A DNA stretch of 64,000 nucleotides from Streptomyces sp. AC555_RSS877 (GTDB taxonomy: Bacteria > Actinomycetota > Actinomycetes > Streptomycetales > Streptomycetaceae). The position numbers and the translations under genes were made by a program. The DNA lies in NCBI RefSeq assembly GCF_019049245.1, contig NZ_JAGMUK010000007.1, positions 79,887-143,886 of the forward strand. The letters are read 5' to 3'. The notes beneath the pieces were generated by a model that was not told the DNA's origin, did no database searches, and worked only from the letters and a program-made list of their open reading frames with translations. Shown here in pieces: positions 8,227 to 17,226 of this stretch. Position 1 is the first letter of the stretch; every line of letters starts with the position of its first letter.

Positions 8227-9945
8227 TCAATTCTCAGCCCCTTCGGCAGATGCGGCGTCGGAGTCGGACACACCGTCCGACTCCGCCCCCGTGTCGGTGG
8301 GGGCGCCCGGTGCCTGGTCGTACAGGATCCCGGCGAGATCGCCGAGTTCCTCGGGCACCTTGGCGGACTCGCTGCGGCCGAGGCCGGCCATCTCGACGAC
8401 GGTGACACCGTCGTCACCCTTGACGGCCCGCACCCACACGCGGCGGCGCTGGATGAACAGGGAGCCGGCCAGACCGAAGATCGCGGTGATCGCGCCGCCG
8501 AGCGCCCAGCCGCTGCCGGGCTGCCGGGTGATCTGGAAGTTGGCCCACTCCTTGGTGGCCTCGTACGTGACCGAGCCGGCGCCGCCCGGGAGCTGCATGG
8601 TCTCGCCGGGCTTCAGGTTCTCCCTGAGCTGCTCGCCCTTGGAGTTCTTGAACTCCTTCAGGTGGCTCTTGTCGAGCTGGTACACGCTCTGCGGGATGCC
8701 CGAGTCGACGCCGAGGTCACCGTGGTAGGCCTCCAGGTTCAGCACCGGGTTGGTGAGCGCCGGGAACTGCGAGGCCACCTCGTTGCCGGGCACGTAGGAC
8801 GGCAGGAAGAAGGCCTGGAAGCCGAGCTGTTCCCTGACGCCCTTGGCGTTGCGGTAGCCGTCCATGACCTTGATCGCACCGGAGGAGGTGACGTTGGAGT
8901 CGAGCGGCAGGAGCGGGACGGCCTGGCTGTAGACGACGTTGCCCTTGCCGTCGCGGACGGTGATGACGGGCGCGTAGCCGTGGGCGGTGAGGTAGACCTT
9001 CGAGTCGCCGATCTCCAGCGGCTCGTTGACCTTGACGATGGTCTTCCTGTCCTTGCCGTAGGCGCCGACGCTGTAGTCGAGGGCCGCCTGGTAGGTGCGC
9101 GGGGTGCCCTTGTTCGGGCCGCTCGTCTCGTAGGTGCCGGTGAAGTCGTCGAGGTGGAAGCTGAACGGGTCCAGGTCGTCCTGGCTGAAGAGGTTGCCGG
9201 ACTTGAAGTCGTCGTACTGCGTGATGGTGTTGGAGAACCCGTCGCCCTCCACCACCAGCTTGTTGCCCTCCATCTTGAAGAGCTGCCCCCACGCGAAGGC
9301 GGTCAGCAGCACGATGAGGGCGATGTGGAAGGCGAGGTTGCCGACCTCGCGCAGATAGCCCTTCTCGGCGGCGACGGCGTCCCCGGCGAGGTGGGCGCGG
9401 AAGCGGCGCTTCTTCAGCAGGGCGAGCGCGGCCTCGCGGACCTGCTCGGGCTCCGCCTCGGTGCGCCAGGTGGTGTAGGCGGGCAGCCGGGTCATGCGCC
9501 GGGGGGCACCCGGCGGCCGGCCGCGCAGCTGGCCCACGAACTGCCAGGTGCGCGGGACGATGCAGCCGATGAGGGAGACGAACAGCAGGATGTAGATCGC
9601 GGAGAACCACACCGAGCTGTAGACGTGGAAGAGGCCGAGCTTGTCGTAGACGTCACCGAGGGTGGGGTTCGCGCTGCGGAAGTCGGCGACCTTCGTCTCG
9701 TCGGTGCCGGACTGCGGGATGAGCGAGCCGGGGATCGCGCCGAGCGACAGCAGCAGGAGCAGCAGCAGCGCGACCCGCATGGAGGTCAGCTGCCGCCAGA
9801 ACCAGCGGGCCCAGCCGATGACGCCCAGGGAGGGCAGGTTGGGCAGCTCCTCCTTGGGGGCGGTGGACAGCTGGGATCCGGCGGTGCCGAGGTCCTGGTC
9901 GTCCGCGGTCGCGTCGGCGGGCGCGCCGGTGGTCGTCTTGCTCAT
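8227..9945 (-). CDS. resB: Cytochrome c biogenesis protein ResB
   Basis: This 572-aa protein is the ResB/Ccs1 partner of ResC in the system II haem lyase. Early helices occur in WFWRQLTSMRVALLLLLLLSLGAIPGSLIPQ and SVWFSAIYILLFVSLIGCIVP, followed by a large extracytoplasmic domain and a final helix (GWALGGAITAIFGLAGSLFI). The acidic C-terminal tail is typical of actinobacterial forms. The ATG is three bases after the ccdA stop. The 186 bp before resC holds no gene; it includes a weak hairpin (CCGGG/CCCGG at 8119-8138). Confidence 0.93.
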   Translation of the reverse strand: MSKTTTGAPADATADDQDLGTAGSQLSTAPKEELPNLPSLGVIGWARWFWRQLTSMRVALLLLLLLSLGAIPGSLIPQSGTDETKVADFRSANPTLGDVYDKLGLFHVYSSVWFSAIYILLFVSLIGCIVPRTWQFVGQLRGRPPGAPRRMTRLPAYTTWRTEAEPEQVREAALALLKKRRFRAHLAGDAVAAEKGYLREVGNLAFHIALIVLLTAFAWGQLFKMEGNKLVVEGDGFSNTITQYDDFKSGNLFSQDDLDPFSFHLDDFTGTYETSGPNKGTPRTYQAALDYSVGAYGKDRKTIVKVNEPLEIGDSKVYLTAHGYAPVITVRDGKGNVVYSQAVPLLPLDSNVTSSGAIKVMDGYRNAKGVREQLGFQAFFLPSYVPGNEVASQFPALTNPVLNLEAYHGDLGVDSGIPQSVYQLDKSHLKEFKNSKGEQLRENLKPGETMQLPGGAGSVTYEATKEWANFQITRQPGSGWALGGAITAIFGLAGSLFIQRRRVWVRAVKGDDGVTVVEMAGLGRSESAKVPEELGDLAGILYDQAPGAPTDTGAESDGVSDSDAASAEGAEN

Positions 9946-9948
9946 CGA

Positions 9949-10722
9949 TCAGATCCCCACAGTGAAGCCGTTGGACCAGTTCTGCATTTCGGAGACGATC
10001 TGGTCCCACGCGCCGGTCAGCAGCAGCACACCGGTCACGATCATCATGGTGCCGCCCAGGCGCATCACCCAGACGTAGTGGCGCTTGACCCAGCCGAAGG
10101 CGCCGAGCGCCTTGCGGAAGGCGACCGCGGCGAGCACGAACGGCAGGCCGAGGCCCAGGCAGTACGCGACCGTCAGTATCGCCCCGCGGCCGGCGCTCGC
10201 CTGGTTGAAGGAGAGTGCCTGCACGGAGGCGAGCGTGGGTCCGATGCAGGGCGCCCAGCCGATGCCGAAGAGGGCGCCGAGGACGGGGGCGCCGACCAGT
10301 CCGGCGGTCGGCTTCCTGTGGAAGCGGAAGTCGCGCTGGGTGAGCCAGGGCATCAGGCCCATGAAGAAGACGCCCATGAGGATCATGAGGACGCCGAGCA
10401 CCTTGGACAGGATGCCCTTCTGCTCCTGCAGCGACTCGCCGAAGTACCCGAACAGGGCCCCGCCGGAGACGAACACGGCGGTGAAGCCGAGCACGAACAG
10501 CGAGGCGCCGGCGACCATCCGCCCGCGCCGGGCCTCGGCCAGGTCGGTGCCGGTGACGCCGGTGACGTAGGAGAGGTAGCCGGGGACCAGGGGCAGGACG
10601 CACGGTGAGAAGAAGGAGACGAGTCCGCCGAGCAGGGCGATGGGCAGGGCGACCAGCAGGGCGCCGCTGAACACGGTCTCGTTGCGGCCCGTCGCCTCGG
10701 CGAGGGTCACCAGCGCGCTCAC
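9949..10722 (-). CDS. ccdA: Thiol-disulfide transporter CcdA
   Basis: This 257-aa six-helix membrane protein of the CcdA/DsbD-beta family carries reducing equivalents from cytoplasmic thioredoxin to extracytoplasmic ResA. The two redox cysteines are in SFFSPCVLP and GWAPCIGPTLASVQ, the expected positions in helices 1 and 4. The GTG at 10720-10722 is one base after the resA stop and gives the standard N-terminus; longer starts would read into resA. It sits between its partner resA and the haem lyase genes. Confidence 0.93.
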   Translation of the reverse strand: MSALVTLAEATGRNETVFSGALLVALPIALLGGLVSFFSPCVLPLVPGYLSYVTGVTGTDLAEARRGRMVAGASLFVLGFTAVFVSGGALFGYFGESLQEQKGILSKVLGVLMILMGVFFMGLMPWLTQRDFRFHRKPTAGLVGAPVLGALFGIGWAPCIGPTLASVQALSFNQASAGRGAILTVAYCLGLGLPFVLAAVAFRKALGAFGWVKRHYVWVMRLGGTMMIVTGVLLLTGAWDQIVSEMQNWSNGFTVGI

Positions 10723-10723
10723 G

Positions 10724-11332
10724 TCACTTCTCCGCGAGGACGGGCTTGAGCATGCTGAGCAGATCCTCTTCACCGAGGGCCTGCAGCGCCCGCGCGGCGA
10801 CCTTGCCGTCCTTGTCGATGACGAGCGTGGACGGGATGAGCTGCGGGTTGAGGGTGCCCTTCTTGAAGCGGAGCATCAGCTTGCCCGTGGGGTCGTACAG
10901 GCTCGGGTAGGTGATGCCGAAGTCCTTCTCGAAGGAGAGCGCGACTCCGGTGCTGGTGTCCCGGGTGTTGATGCCGACGAACTGGACGCCCTTGCCGGCG
11001 TACTCCTTGGAGATCTTGGAGAAGTACTTGGCCTCCGCGCGGCACGGGCCGCACCAGGAGCCCCAGACGTTCAGGACGACGACCTTGCCCTTGTAGTCGG
11101 CGACGTCGAGCTGCTTGCCGGCGATGGTGCCGCCGGAGAGGTCGGGGGCCGCGACCCGCTTGGCCTGCGCGACGGTGTCGATGCCGTTGTTGCCGGTGAC
11201 GAAGTTGGTGTCGCCGCCTCCGCCGGACGTACCGCCGGAGCTGCACGCGGAAAGGGTCAGCGCGGCTGCCGCGGTAACGGCGGTGAGCAGGACGGCACGA
11301 CGACAGGTGCGACTACGGCTGGCGGCACTCAT
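10724..11332 (-). CDS. resA: Thiol:disulfide oxidoreductase ResA-like lipoprotein
   Basis: This 202-aa TlpA/ResA-family thioredoxin-fold protein has a lipoprotein signal ending in LSAC, so it is anchored on the outer face of the membrane. The active site is the CGPC motif (NVWGSWCGPCRAE), followed by FVGINTRDT and a cis-Pro region. It reduces the haem-binding cysteines of apocytochrome c before haem attachment. It is adjacent to ccdA (reductant supply) and resBC (haem attachment). Confidence 0.93.
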   Translation of the reverse strand: MSAASRSRTCRRAVLLTAVTAAAALTLSACSSGGTSGGGGDTNFVTGNNGIDTVAQAKRVAAPDLSGGTIAGKQLDVADYKGKVVVLNVWGSWCGPCRAEAKYFSKISKEYAGKGVQFVGINTRDTSTGVALSFEKDFGITYPSLYDPTGKLMLRFKKGTLNPQLIPSTLVIDKDGKVAARALQALGEEDLLSMLKPVLAEK

Positions 11333-11398
11333 GTGAAAAGTTTCGCATGCCCGTTCTGGGGATCTTGCGCACCCCCCTTGCGGGCGGAAACCCGCATT

Positions 11399-12703
11399 TC
11401 AGGCAGCGTTCGAGGAGGTCCCGGAGGCGGTCGAGGCGGCGCCCTTCAGGAACTCGTTCCAGCCGCCGGCCGGCTGCTGCCCGACGTCGAGCGTCCGCAG
11501 TGTGGCCAGCACCTCCGGCTTCTGCACGTCCATCCAGTCGACGAACTGCCGGAAGGAGACCAGGCGCACGTCCTCGCCCTTCTCCTTCTCCCGCGCGATG
11601 TGCTTCAGGGCCTCCTCGACGGCGTCCATGTAGATGCCGCCGTTCCACTGCTCGAAGTGGTTGCCGACGAAGAAGGGGGCACGGTTCGTCTCGTACGCCC
11701 GCTTGAATCCCCCGATGTACGCGCCGGCGGACTGCTCGCGCCAGGCCGGGTGGTTGTGGGAGGGCGCGTTGGTGGAGTTGACGGACTGGTTGGCGAGCAT
11801 GTTGTAGTCCATCGACAGGACCTCGAACCGGCGGCCGGGGAAAGGTATCGCCTGTAGGGGCAGGTCCCACATCCCGTCCCGCTTCTGCGGCCAGACCTGA
11901 CGGCCGCCGGGCGAGGAGGCGTCGTAGCGCCAGCCGAGTTCGCGGGCGGTGGGCAGCAGGTTGTCCTGGCCGAGCAGGCAGGGCGTGCGGCCGCCGACGA
12001 GTTCCTTGTCGTAGTCGAAGGGCAGCGCGGGCAGATCGGTCCAGCCCGTGTTGGTGCGCCACTCCTTGACGAAGGACTTGGCCTGGTCGATCTCGCTGCG
12101 CCACTGCCGGGGTGTCCAGTTGCCGACGCTTCCGGTGCCGCCGCAGAAGTGGCCGTTGAAGTGGGTGCCTATCTCGTGCCCTTCGAGCCAGGCCCGCCGG
12201 ACGTTCGTCAGCGTCGCCTTGACGTGCTCGTCAGTGAGGTAGCCGATGTCGGAGGCGCCGCGCGGGTTGTTCGGCGGGTCGTAGAGGCGCTTCTTCGACT
12301 CGGGCAGGAGATACAGCCCCGAGAGGAAGAAGGTCATGCTCGCCTCGTGCTCCTTGGCGAGGTCGAGGAAGCGCGGGAAGAGGCCGTTGCCGACCTCGGC
12401 GGCCCCGTCCCAGGAGAAGACCACGAACTGCGGAGGGGTCTGCCCCGGCTCCAACGGCTCCGGCTTCGCGGGCTGGTGGGGCTGCCTGCCGGTGAAGGAG
12501 GTGGAGCCGTCACCGAGGGGGCGGGCGGTGGGCTTCGGGCTGCTCGGACGGCCGTCCCCGGAACCGGAACCGGAACCGGAACCGGAACCTCCGGCATGGT
12601 TGGACCCGTCTGACGAGGTGAGCGTGCCGCACCCCGCCAGTCCTGCGGCGGCCGCGGCGCCCGCGCCGAGTCCGAGTGCTCCCCTGCGGGTGAGAGTGCG
12701 CAT
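11399..12703 (-). CDS. Polysaccharide deacetylase-like lipoprotein
   Basis: This 434-aa protein starts with a twin-arginine-like leader (RTLTRRGALGLG) and a lipobox LAGC, then a Gly-Ser linker and a NodB/CE4-like domain. FVVFSWDGA takes the place of the usual TFDDG strand, and HEIGTHFNGH gives the metal-binding histidines. CE4 enzymes remove acetyl groups from cell-wall glycans; here one aspartate of the DD pair is replaced, so activity is unproven. The ATG at 12701-12703 has GGGG five bases upstream. It is embedded between hemL/phosphatase and the res genes on the same strand. A weak hairpin (GCGGG/CCCGC, 11380-11395) follows it. Confidence 0.8.
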   Translation of the reverse strand: MRTLTRRGALGLGAGAAAAAGLAGCGTLTSSDGSNHAGGSGSGSGSGSGDGRPSSPKPTARPLGDGSTSFTGRQPHQPAKPEPLEPGQTPPQFVVFSWDGAAEVGNGLFPRFLDLAKEHEASMTFFLSGLYLLPESKKRLYDPPNNPRGASDIGYLTDEHVKATLTNVRRAWLEGHEIGTHFNGHFCGGTGSVGNWTPRQWRSEIDQAKSFVKEWRTNTGWTDLPALPFDYDKELVGGRTPCLLGQDNLLPTARELGWRYDASSPGGRQVWPQKRDGMWDLPLQAIPFPGRRFEVLSMDYNMLANQSVNSTNAPSHNHPAWREQSAGAYIGGFKRAYETNRAPFFVGNHFEQWNGGIYMDAVEEALKHIAREKEKGEDVRLVSFRQFVDWMDVQKPEVLATLRTLDVGQQPAGGWNEFLKGAASTASGTSSNAA

Positions 12704-12814
12704 TGCATCCCCGTTCGTCACGTTCTCTGCTGGTCACCCAGTCAGAGGCGGCGACGAACGGGGAGGTTCCTCCGGTACTTACGGATTTCGTAACAGAGAC
12801 ATGCAGAACGGGCC

Positions 12815-13516
12815 CTATGCCCCGAAGGCCTTGCCCTGCCCCTTCACCGGCCTGGCACCGGCGAGGAGATGGGCCGGGACGAGGTCGCGGGCCGGCTCGG
12901 TGTAGCCGACGGACACGATCCTGTCGCCCCGGTACGTGAAGGTCGTCAGGGACGCGAGCGTGCACTGCCGCTTGCGCGGGTCGTGCCACAGTCGCCGCTT
13001 CTCGACGTACGACCGCACGATCCAGATCGGCAGCTGGTGACTGACGAGCACGGCCTCGTGGCCACGCGCCCGGTCCTTCGCCGCGTCGAGCGCGCCCATC
13101 ATGCGGATGACCTGGTCGACGTACGGCTCACCCCAGGACGGCTTGAACGGGTTGACCAGGTGCTTCCAGTTCTCGATCCGCCGCAGCGCGCCGTCCCCGA
13201 CCCCGAAGGTCTTGCCCTGGAAGACGTTCTCGGCCTCGATGAGCCGCTCGTCGGTGGCGATGTCCAGGCCGTGCGCCTTGGCGATCGGCGTCGCCGTCTC
13301 CTGCGCCCGCTCCAGCGGGGAGGCCACGACGTGCGTCACGTCACGGCCGGCGAGGTGCTCGGCGACCCGGTCGGCCATCTGCCGGCCGAGCTCGGAGAGG
13401 TGGTAGCCGCCGAGACGGCCGTAGAGGACGCCGTCCGGGTTGGCGACCTCGCCGTGCCGCATCAGGTGGACGACGGTGATGTCCCTGTTGTCGTTGTCGT
13501 TGTCGTTGCCGCTCAT
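12815..13516 (-). CDS. Histidine phosphatase (phosphoglycerate mutase-like) family protein
   Basis: This 233-aa branch-1 histidine phosphatase carries the catalytic LMRHGEV motif near the N-terminus, with the second histidine in [10 protein letters not shown]. It begins with an unusual NDNDNDNRD run encoded by GTT/GTC-type repeats on the plus strand. The ATG overlaps the hemL stop (ATGA). Family members hydrolyse phosphate esters or act as mutases; position next to hemL is conserved in streptomycetes as far as I recall, but the substrate is unknown. Confidence 0.85.
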   Translation of the reverse strand: MSGNDNDNDNRDITVVHLMRHGEVANPDGVLYGRLGGYHLSELGRQMADRVAEHLAGRDVTHVVASPLERAQETATPIAKAHGLDIATDERLIEAENVFQGKTFGVGDGALRRIENWKHLVNPFKPSWGEPYVDQVIRMMGALDAAKDRARGHEAVLVSHQLPIWIVRSYVEKRRLWHDPRKRQCTLASLTTFTYRGDRIVSVGYTEPARDLVPAHLLAGARPVKGQGKAFGA

Positions 13517-14832
13517 GCTTGCGTGGCCTCCGCAGCCGCTCGGGCCGCCGCCGGAAGGGCGTCGGCGATCCGCTGGACGGCCCGCTCGTCGTGGGCCGTG
13601 GACACGAACCAGGACTCGAAGGACGACGGCGGCAGGTAGACACCGCCCGCCAGCATGGAGTGGAAGAAGGCCGTGAAGCGGTACGACTCCTGCGCCTTGG
13701 CGTCCTCGTAGTCACGGACCGGGCGGTCCGTGAAGAAGACGGAGAACATGTTGGAGGCGTTCTGCACGGTGTGCGCGACGCCCTCCTTGGTGAGGGCCCC
13801 GGAGACCAGCGCCTGGATCTGCGCCGACACGTCGTTGACCTTCGCGTAGGCCGCGTCGTCGAGCAGCCGCAGCTGGGCCAGACCGGCGGCGGTCGCCACG
13901 GGGTTACCGGAGAGGGTGCCGGCCTGGTAGACAGGCCCGGCGGGCGCGAGGTGCCCCATGACGTCGGCGCGGCCACCGAAGGCGGCGGCCGGGAACCCGC
14001 CCCCCATCACCTTGCCGAAGGTCATCAGGTCGGGCCGGACGCCGTCGATGCCGTACCAGCCGGCCTTGCTGGTCCGGAAGCCCGTCATGACCTCGTCGGA
14101 GATGTACAGCGCGCCGTTCGTCGCGCACGCGTCCTTCAGCCCCTGGTTGAAGCCGGGCATCGGCGGTACGACGCCCATGTTGCCCGGCGAGGCCTCGGTG
14201 ATCACGCAGGCGATCTCGCCGGGGTGGGCCTGGAAGGCCGCGCGCACGGCGTCGAGGTCGTTGTAGGGCAGGACGATGGTGTCGCCGGCCTGGGCGCCGG
14301 TGACGCCGGGGGTGTCGGGGAGGGCGAAGGTGGCGACCCCGGACCCGGCGGCGGCGAGCAGCGAGTCCACGTGACCGTGGTAACACCCGGCGAACTTGAT
14401 CACCTTGGTGCGCCGGGTGAACCCGCGGGCGAGCCGGATGGCCGACATGGTGGCCTCGGTCCCGCTGGACACCAGCCGCACCTGTTCCAGCGGCTCGATC
14501 CGGCCGACCATCTCCTCGGCCAGCGTGACCTCGCCCTCACCGGGCGTGCCGAAGGAGGTGCCGCGCGAGACCGCGTCCCGCACCGCGGCGATGACCTCGG
14601 GGTGGGAGTGCCCGAGGATCATGGGCCCCCAGGAACAGACCAGGTCGACGTACTCGCGCCCGTCGGCGTCCGTGAGGTACGGGCCGCTGCCGGACACCAT
14701 GAACCGGGGCGTTCCGCCCACGGCACGGAAGGCGCGCACCGGGGAGTTCACGCCCCCGGGCGTGACGGTGGCCGCACGGTCGAACAGGGCCTGCGAGACA
14801 GGCGCATCGTATGAATAGGGCAGTTCGCTCAT
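13513..14832 (-). CDS. hemL: Glutamate-1-semialdehyde 2,1-aminomutase
   Basis: This 439-aa PLP enzyme converts glutamate-1-semialdehyde to 5-aminolevulinate, the second step of the C5 haem pathway after HemA. It shows the class III aminotransferase fold: the substrate loop [10 protein letters not shown] at 26-36, the PLP region [24 protein letters not shown], and the Schiff-base lysine K274 in [11 protein letters not shown]. Length matches the family. It is the first gene of the minus-strand cluster leading to cytochrome c maturation genes. HemA, HemB, HemC and HemD lie 30-37 kb to the right in this window. Confidence 0.96.
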   Translation of the reverse strand: MSELPYSYDAPVSQALFDRAATVTPGGVNSPVRAFRAVGGTPRFMVSGSGPYLTDADGREYVDLVCSWGPMILGHSHPEVIAAVRDAVSRGTSFGTPGEGEVTLAEEMVGRIEPLEQVRLVSSGTEATMSAIRLARGFTRRTKVIKFAGCYHGHVDSLLAAAGSGVATFALPDTPGVTGAQAGDTIVLPYNDLDAVRAAFQAHPGEIACVITEASPGNMGVVPPMPGFNQGLKDACATNGALYISDEVMTGFRTSKAGWYGIDGVRPDLMTFGKVMGGGFPAAAFGGRADVMGHLAPAGPVYQAGTLSGNPVATAAGLAQLRLLDDAAYAKVNDVSAQIQALVSGALTKEGVAHTVQNASNMFSVFFTDRPVRDYEDAKAQESYRFTAFFHSMLAGGVYLPPSSFESWFVSTAHDERAVQRIADALPAAARAAAEATQA

Positions 14833-15405
14833 GTTCTGCGACTTCTCCGACCTTCTCCGACTGCTCGGACTCCGGTTTTGCCAGTGACCTCCTCAGGGTA
14901 GGCCAGGGGGCACCGACGACAGCGGGACCGCTGCCGAGGCGGGGACGGATGCGCTGCTGAGACGGCTACTGACCCGGCAACCAGTCCCCGCCCTCCGTGA
15001 TCTGCGAGACTGGGACCTGATACACACAGCTCACAGGGACGATGTTGTGGTGCGCCCTGTTCAGGGGCTGCGAAGATCCTGCGGTCAGGTGTTTCAACGC
15101 ACGTTTCGGCGGGCGGCCGTGGGGGAGGTCACTGACACGATGATCGGGTTGCGCGGCGGGGGCCACGCGTCCTAGAAAAGCAGTCGGGTGGAGATATGCA
15201 TCGCGGTGGCGGACTGGGCGAGGGGACTGACGGCCTGGGTCCTCGACGTGCCCGGCGGGGGAAGCACCGACGCGACGCGGAGGAATCGAACGAAGCCCGG
15301 CAGGGACACGTTGTACCAGGTGTACCCGGTGGACCGGGTGAGGAGCCGGAGCGGGCCGACCGACGGGTCGACCGGCTGAGGGCGGGGAGCAGGAATGGTG
15401 GTCGG
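14833..15405. other. Non-coding spacer upstream of hemL, with a low-GC3 leader region
   Basis: Between hemL and the next confident coding start there are 573 bp. The part nearest hemL must hold its promoter. 15196-15405 is open in the frame of the following gene, but its third codon positions are mixed (many A and T), unlike the coding sequence after 15406. I saw no tRNA, no convincing riboswitch and no terminator. Confidence 0.5.
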
Positions 15406-15843
15406 GTGGGGGTGACGTACAAGTATTTCGGCGCGCCGGACGGCGCGACCGCAGCCCGCGTGCCGATCTCGATGCGCCCCGAGGAACTCGGCGGCGACGA
15501 GCTCGGCATGAACGGCATGTTCACGAAGATCAAGCCGGAGACCATGGCGGCGATGGTCCTCACCGGCATCGAGGGCGTCCCCCTCCACAAGGTCCCGCCG
15601 CTGGAGCTCGTCGTCCTGCACCCGGACTACGCGGTCGTGAAGCTCCCGATGACCGTGGTCGACCCCCTCCGCGGCATAGGCGAGGAGGCGGTGGGCGCGG
15701 CGGCGTTCATCTGGTCGACGGTGCCGGACCGGGGCGGGCCCCGGGACGCGTTCAACGTGTACCAACTGCTGCACGAGTGGCAGGACTTCTCGCACCGGTT
15801 GCATGAGGCGGGGCATCAGCCGTACTGCCTGGTGTGGCCGTGA
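15406..15843 (+). CDS. Conserved hypothetical protein
   Basis: This is a 145-aa protein of unknown function with a compact globular sequence (VTYKYFGAPDG at the start, IKPETMAAMVLTGIEGVPLHKVPPLE in the middle, NVYQLLHEWQDFSHRLHEAGHQPYC at the end). No signal peptide or membrane segment is seen. I chose the GTG at 15406 because codon bias becomes typical there and an AGGA lies about ten bases upstream; a second GTG is at 15412. An in-frame ATG at 15196 would give 215 aa with an Arg/Gly-rich leader. Confidence 0.65.
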   Translation: MGVTYKYFGAPDGATAARVPISMRPEELGGDELGMNGMFTKIKPETMAAMVLTGIEGVPLHKVPPLELVVLHPDYAVVKLPMTVVDPLRGIGEEAVGAAAFIWSTVPDRGGPRDAFNVYQLLHEWQDFSHRLHEAGHQPYCLVWP

Positions 15844-15890
15844 GCTGAGTCGGCGGTCCTGGGGAGTTCCACGCCGACGCCGCTCCGGGT

Positions 15891-15926
15891 GGTTCGACGT
15901 ATGTCAACATAGATGCATGTCGAACC
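15891..15926. promoter_or_regulatory. Palindromic operator overlapping the arsR start
   Basis: GGTTCGAC (15891-15898) is matched by GTCGAACC (15919-15926), and an inner pair TCAACAT (15904-15910) / ATGTCGA (15917-15923) is nearly symmetric. The right arm covers the ArsR start codon, as expected for autorepression. This is inferred from symmetry only. Confidence 0.5.
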
Positions 15927-16288
15927 CGAAGGTGTTGCCTCTGCTGGAGCCCGCGGCGGCCCCGGAGGTCGCCGTACCGTGCTGCCCGCCGCTGGCCGAA
16001 CGGCCCCTGACCGCCGACGAGGCCGAGCGGACGGCACGGATGTTCAAGGCGCTGGGCGACCCGGTCCGGCTCCGGCTGTTCTCGCTCGTGGCCTCGCACG
16101 AGGGCGGCGAGGCATGCGTGTGCGACATCTCCGACGTCGGCGTCTCCCAGCCGACCGTCTCCCACCACCTCAAGAAGCTCAAGGAGGCCGGCCTCCTCAC
16201 CTCCGAGCGGCGCGGCACCTGGGTCTACTACCGGGTCGAGCCGTCGGTGGTCGCCGCGATGGCACAGATGCTGAGGGTCGCCGGCTGA
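15917..16288 (+). CDS. ArsR/SmtB family metalloregulator
   Basis: This 123-aa winged-helix repressor carries the typical recognition region (VSQPTVSHHLKKLKEAGLL) and the metal-site motif ACVCDIS in the first DNA-binding helix region, related to the ELCVCDL site of arsenic/cadmium sensors. An N-terminal Cys pair (PCCPP) could add ligands. Binding of a thiophilic metal would release the repressor. There is no obvious Shine-Dalgarno, and the ATG lies inside a palindrome. No metal efflux or arsenate reductase gene is adjacent, so it regulates itself or distant genes. Confidence 0.88.
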   Translation: MSNPKVLPLLEPAAAPEVAVPCCPPLAERPLTADEAERTARMFKALGDPVRLRLFSLVASHEGGEACVCDISDVGVSQPTVSHHLKKLKEAGLLTSERRGTWVYYRVEPSVVAAMAQMLRVAG

Positions 16289-16401
16289 GCGGCGACGTGC
16301 CGGTGCCGGTGCCGTCCGGGTACTCGCGTCGGCGGCCCGGGCCGCCTGCTCGCCGCCTGCCCCGCCGTGGCCGGCCGCCCCGCCTCCGGCCCGTTGGACG
16401 G

Positions 16402-17052
16402 TCAGTCCGGCCGCTGGGTGCGGTTCTCGTGGGCGAGGCCGTGCGGTCCTGGGGCCGTGTGCGGGCCGAGGGGAAGGACCAGCGCGCGGAGCACCTGCGG
16501 GGTCGACGGGCGCAGGCTCTCCGGGGCCGACGGGCGGCGGACATGGCCGATGTCCTGCCATCCCCACGACAGGAAGGCGTCGAAGGCCGCGGAGTCGGCC
16601 CGGTCGACCAGCGTCGCCCCGAGGGAGGCGTGATGGTCGGCGAGCAGGCGTTCCTGGAGTCGGCGGGCGAGGTTCCGGTCCATCGTGTGCGGGTGGACCA
16701 GGGTCTCGGTGATCGCGAAGACGTGTCCCGACGCGGTGAGCTGTTCGACGCTCCGGGGAAGGCCGCCGACGAAACCCCGCCACCACGCCCCCTCGCGCCG
16801 TACGGGGAATCCGTAGACGCACCCGACGAAGGCCGTGTCCTCTCCGATCAGCAGGGCGAACCCGGGCCGGCGGATGTCGCCCGTCAGCCGGCGCAGGAAC
16901 CCCTCCCGGGCTTCGCACTCCGTGCCGGGCCGCGCCCGCGAGGACTCCACGTACAGGTCTGCCAGGTCCTCCCGCAGGGTCTCGGCCTGCCAGCGGTTCA
17001 GCCGGCGCAGGCGTACCCCGCCCGCGGGTGACGGTGTGTTGGCCATCGTCAC
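16402..17052 (-). CDS. GNAT-like acetyltransferase domain protein
   Basis: This 216-aa protein has a GNAT-like core: LLIGEDTAFVGCVYGFPV, then HVFAITETLVHPHTMDRNLARRLQERLLAD resembling the acetyl-CoA loop and helix, and a C-terminal tail rich in Pro and Arg. The GTG at 17050-17052 overlaps the stop of the preceding micro-ORF (GTGA), which favours this start over the ATG two codons in. It is the last gene of a four-gene operon beginning with a DUF5994 gene. The acceptor substrate is unknown. Confidence 0.7.
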   Translation of the reverse strand: MTMANTPSPAGGVRLRRLNRWQAETLREDLADLYVESSRARPGTECEAREGFLRRLTGDIRRPGFALLIGEDTAFVGCVYGFPVRREGAWWRGFVGGLPRSVEQLTASGHVFAITETLVHPHTMDRNLARRLQERLLADHHASLGATLVDRADSAAFDAFLSWGWQDIGHVRRPSAPESLRPSTPQVLRALVLPLGPHTAPGPHGLAHENRTQRPD

Positions 17053-17198
17053 AGAACACCACCCGGAGCCGACGCGGCGTGCACCGACGCGGGCGTGACC
17101 GGGGCGTTGTCCCCCACGAGGGCGATCAGGGCACGGGTGGTGCGGCCGGCACGGGCGGTCCGATCGTGCCGGTACACGTTCGGTCGGGGAAGGGTCAT
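17049..17198 (-). CDS. Micro-protein, 49 aa, unknown function
   Basis: The ATG at 17196-17198 has a strong AGAGGA ribosome-binding site five bases upstream, and the TGA overlaps the start of the GNAT gene. The sequence begins MTLPRPNVYRHDRTARAG and has no signal peptide or transmembrane segment. I see no family. Translational coupling on its downstream side is the main support. Confidence 0.45.
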   Translation of the reverse strand: MTLPRPNVYRHDRTARAGRTTRALIALVGDNAPVTPASVHAASAPGGVL

Positions 17199-17226
17199 GG
17201 ATCCTCTCGGGGCCTCCTCGTCGGGC

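Noticed and set aside
8188..10608. Plus-strand open frame of about 806 codons opposite resB and ccdA
   Set aside because: The translation is compositionally biased and has no domain; resB and ccdA on the other strand are certain.
14966..15166. Minus-strand 66-codon frame upstream of hemL
   Set aside because: No codon bias or ribosome-binding site, and the product has no recognisable features.
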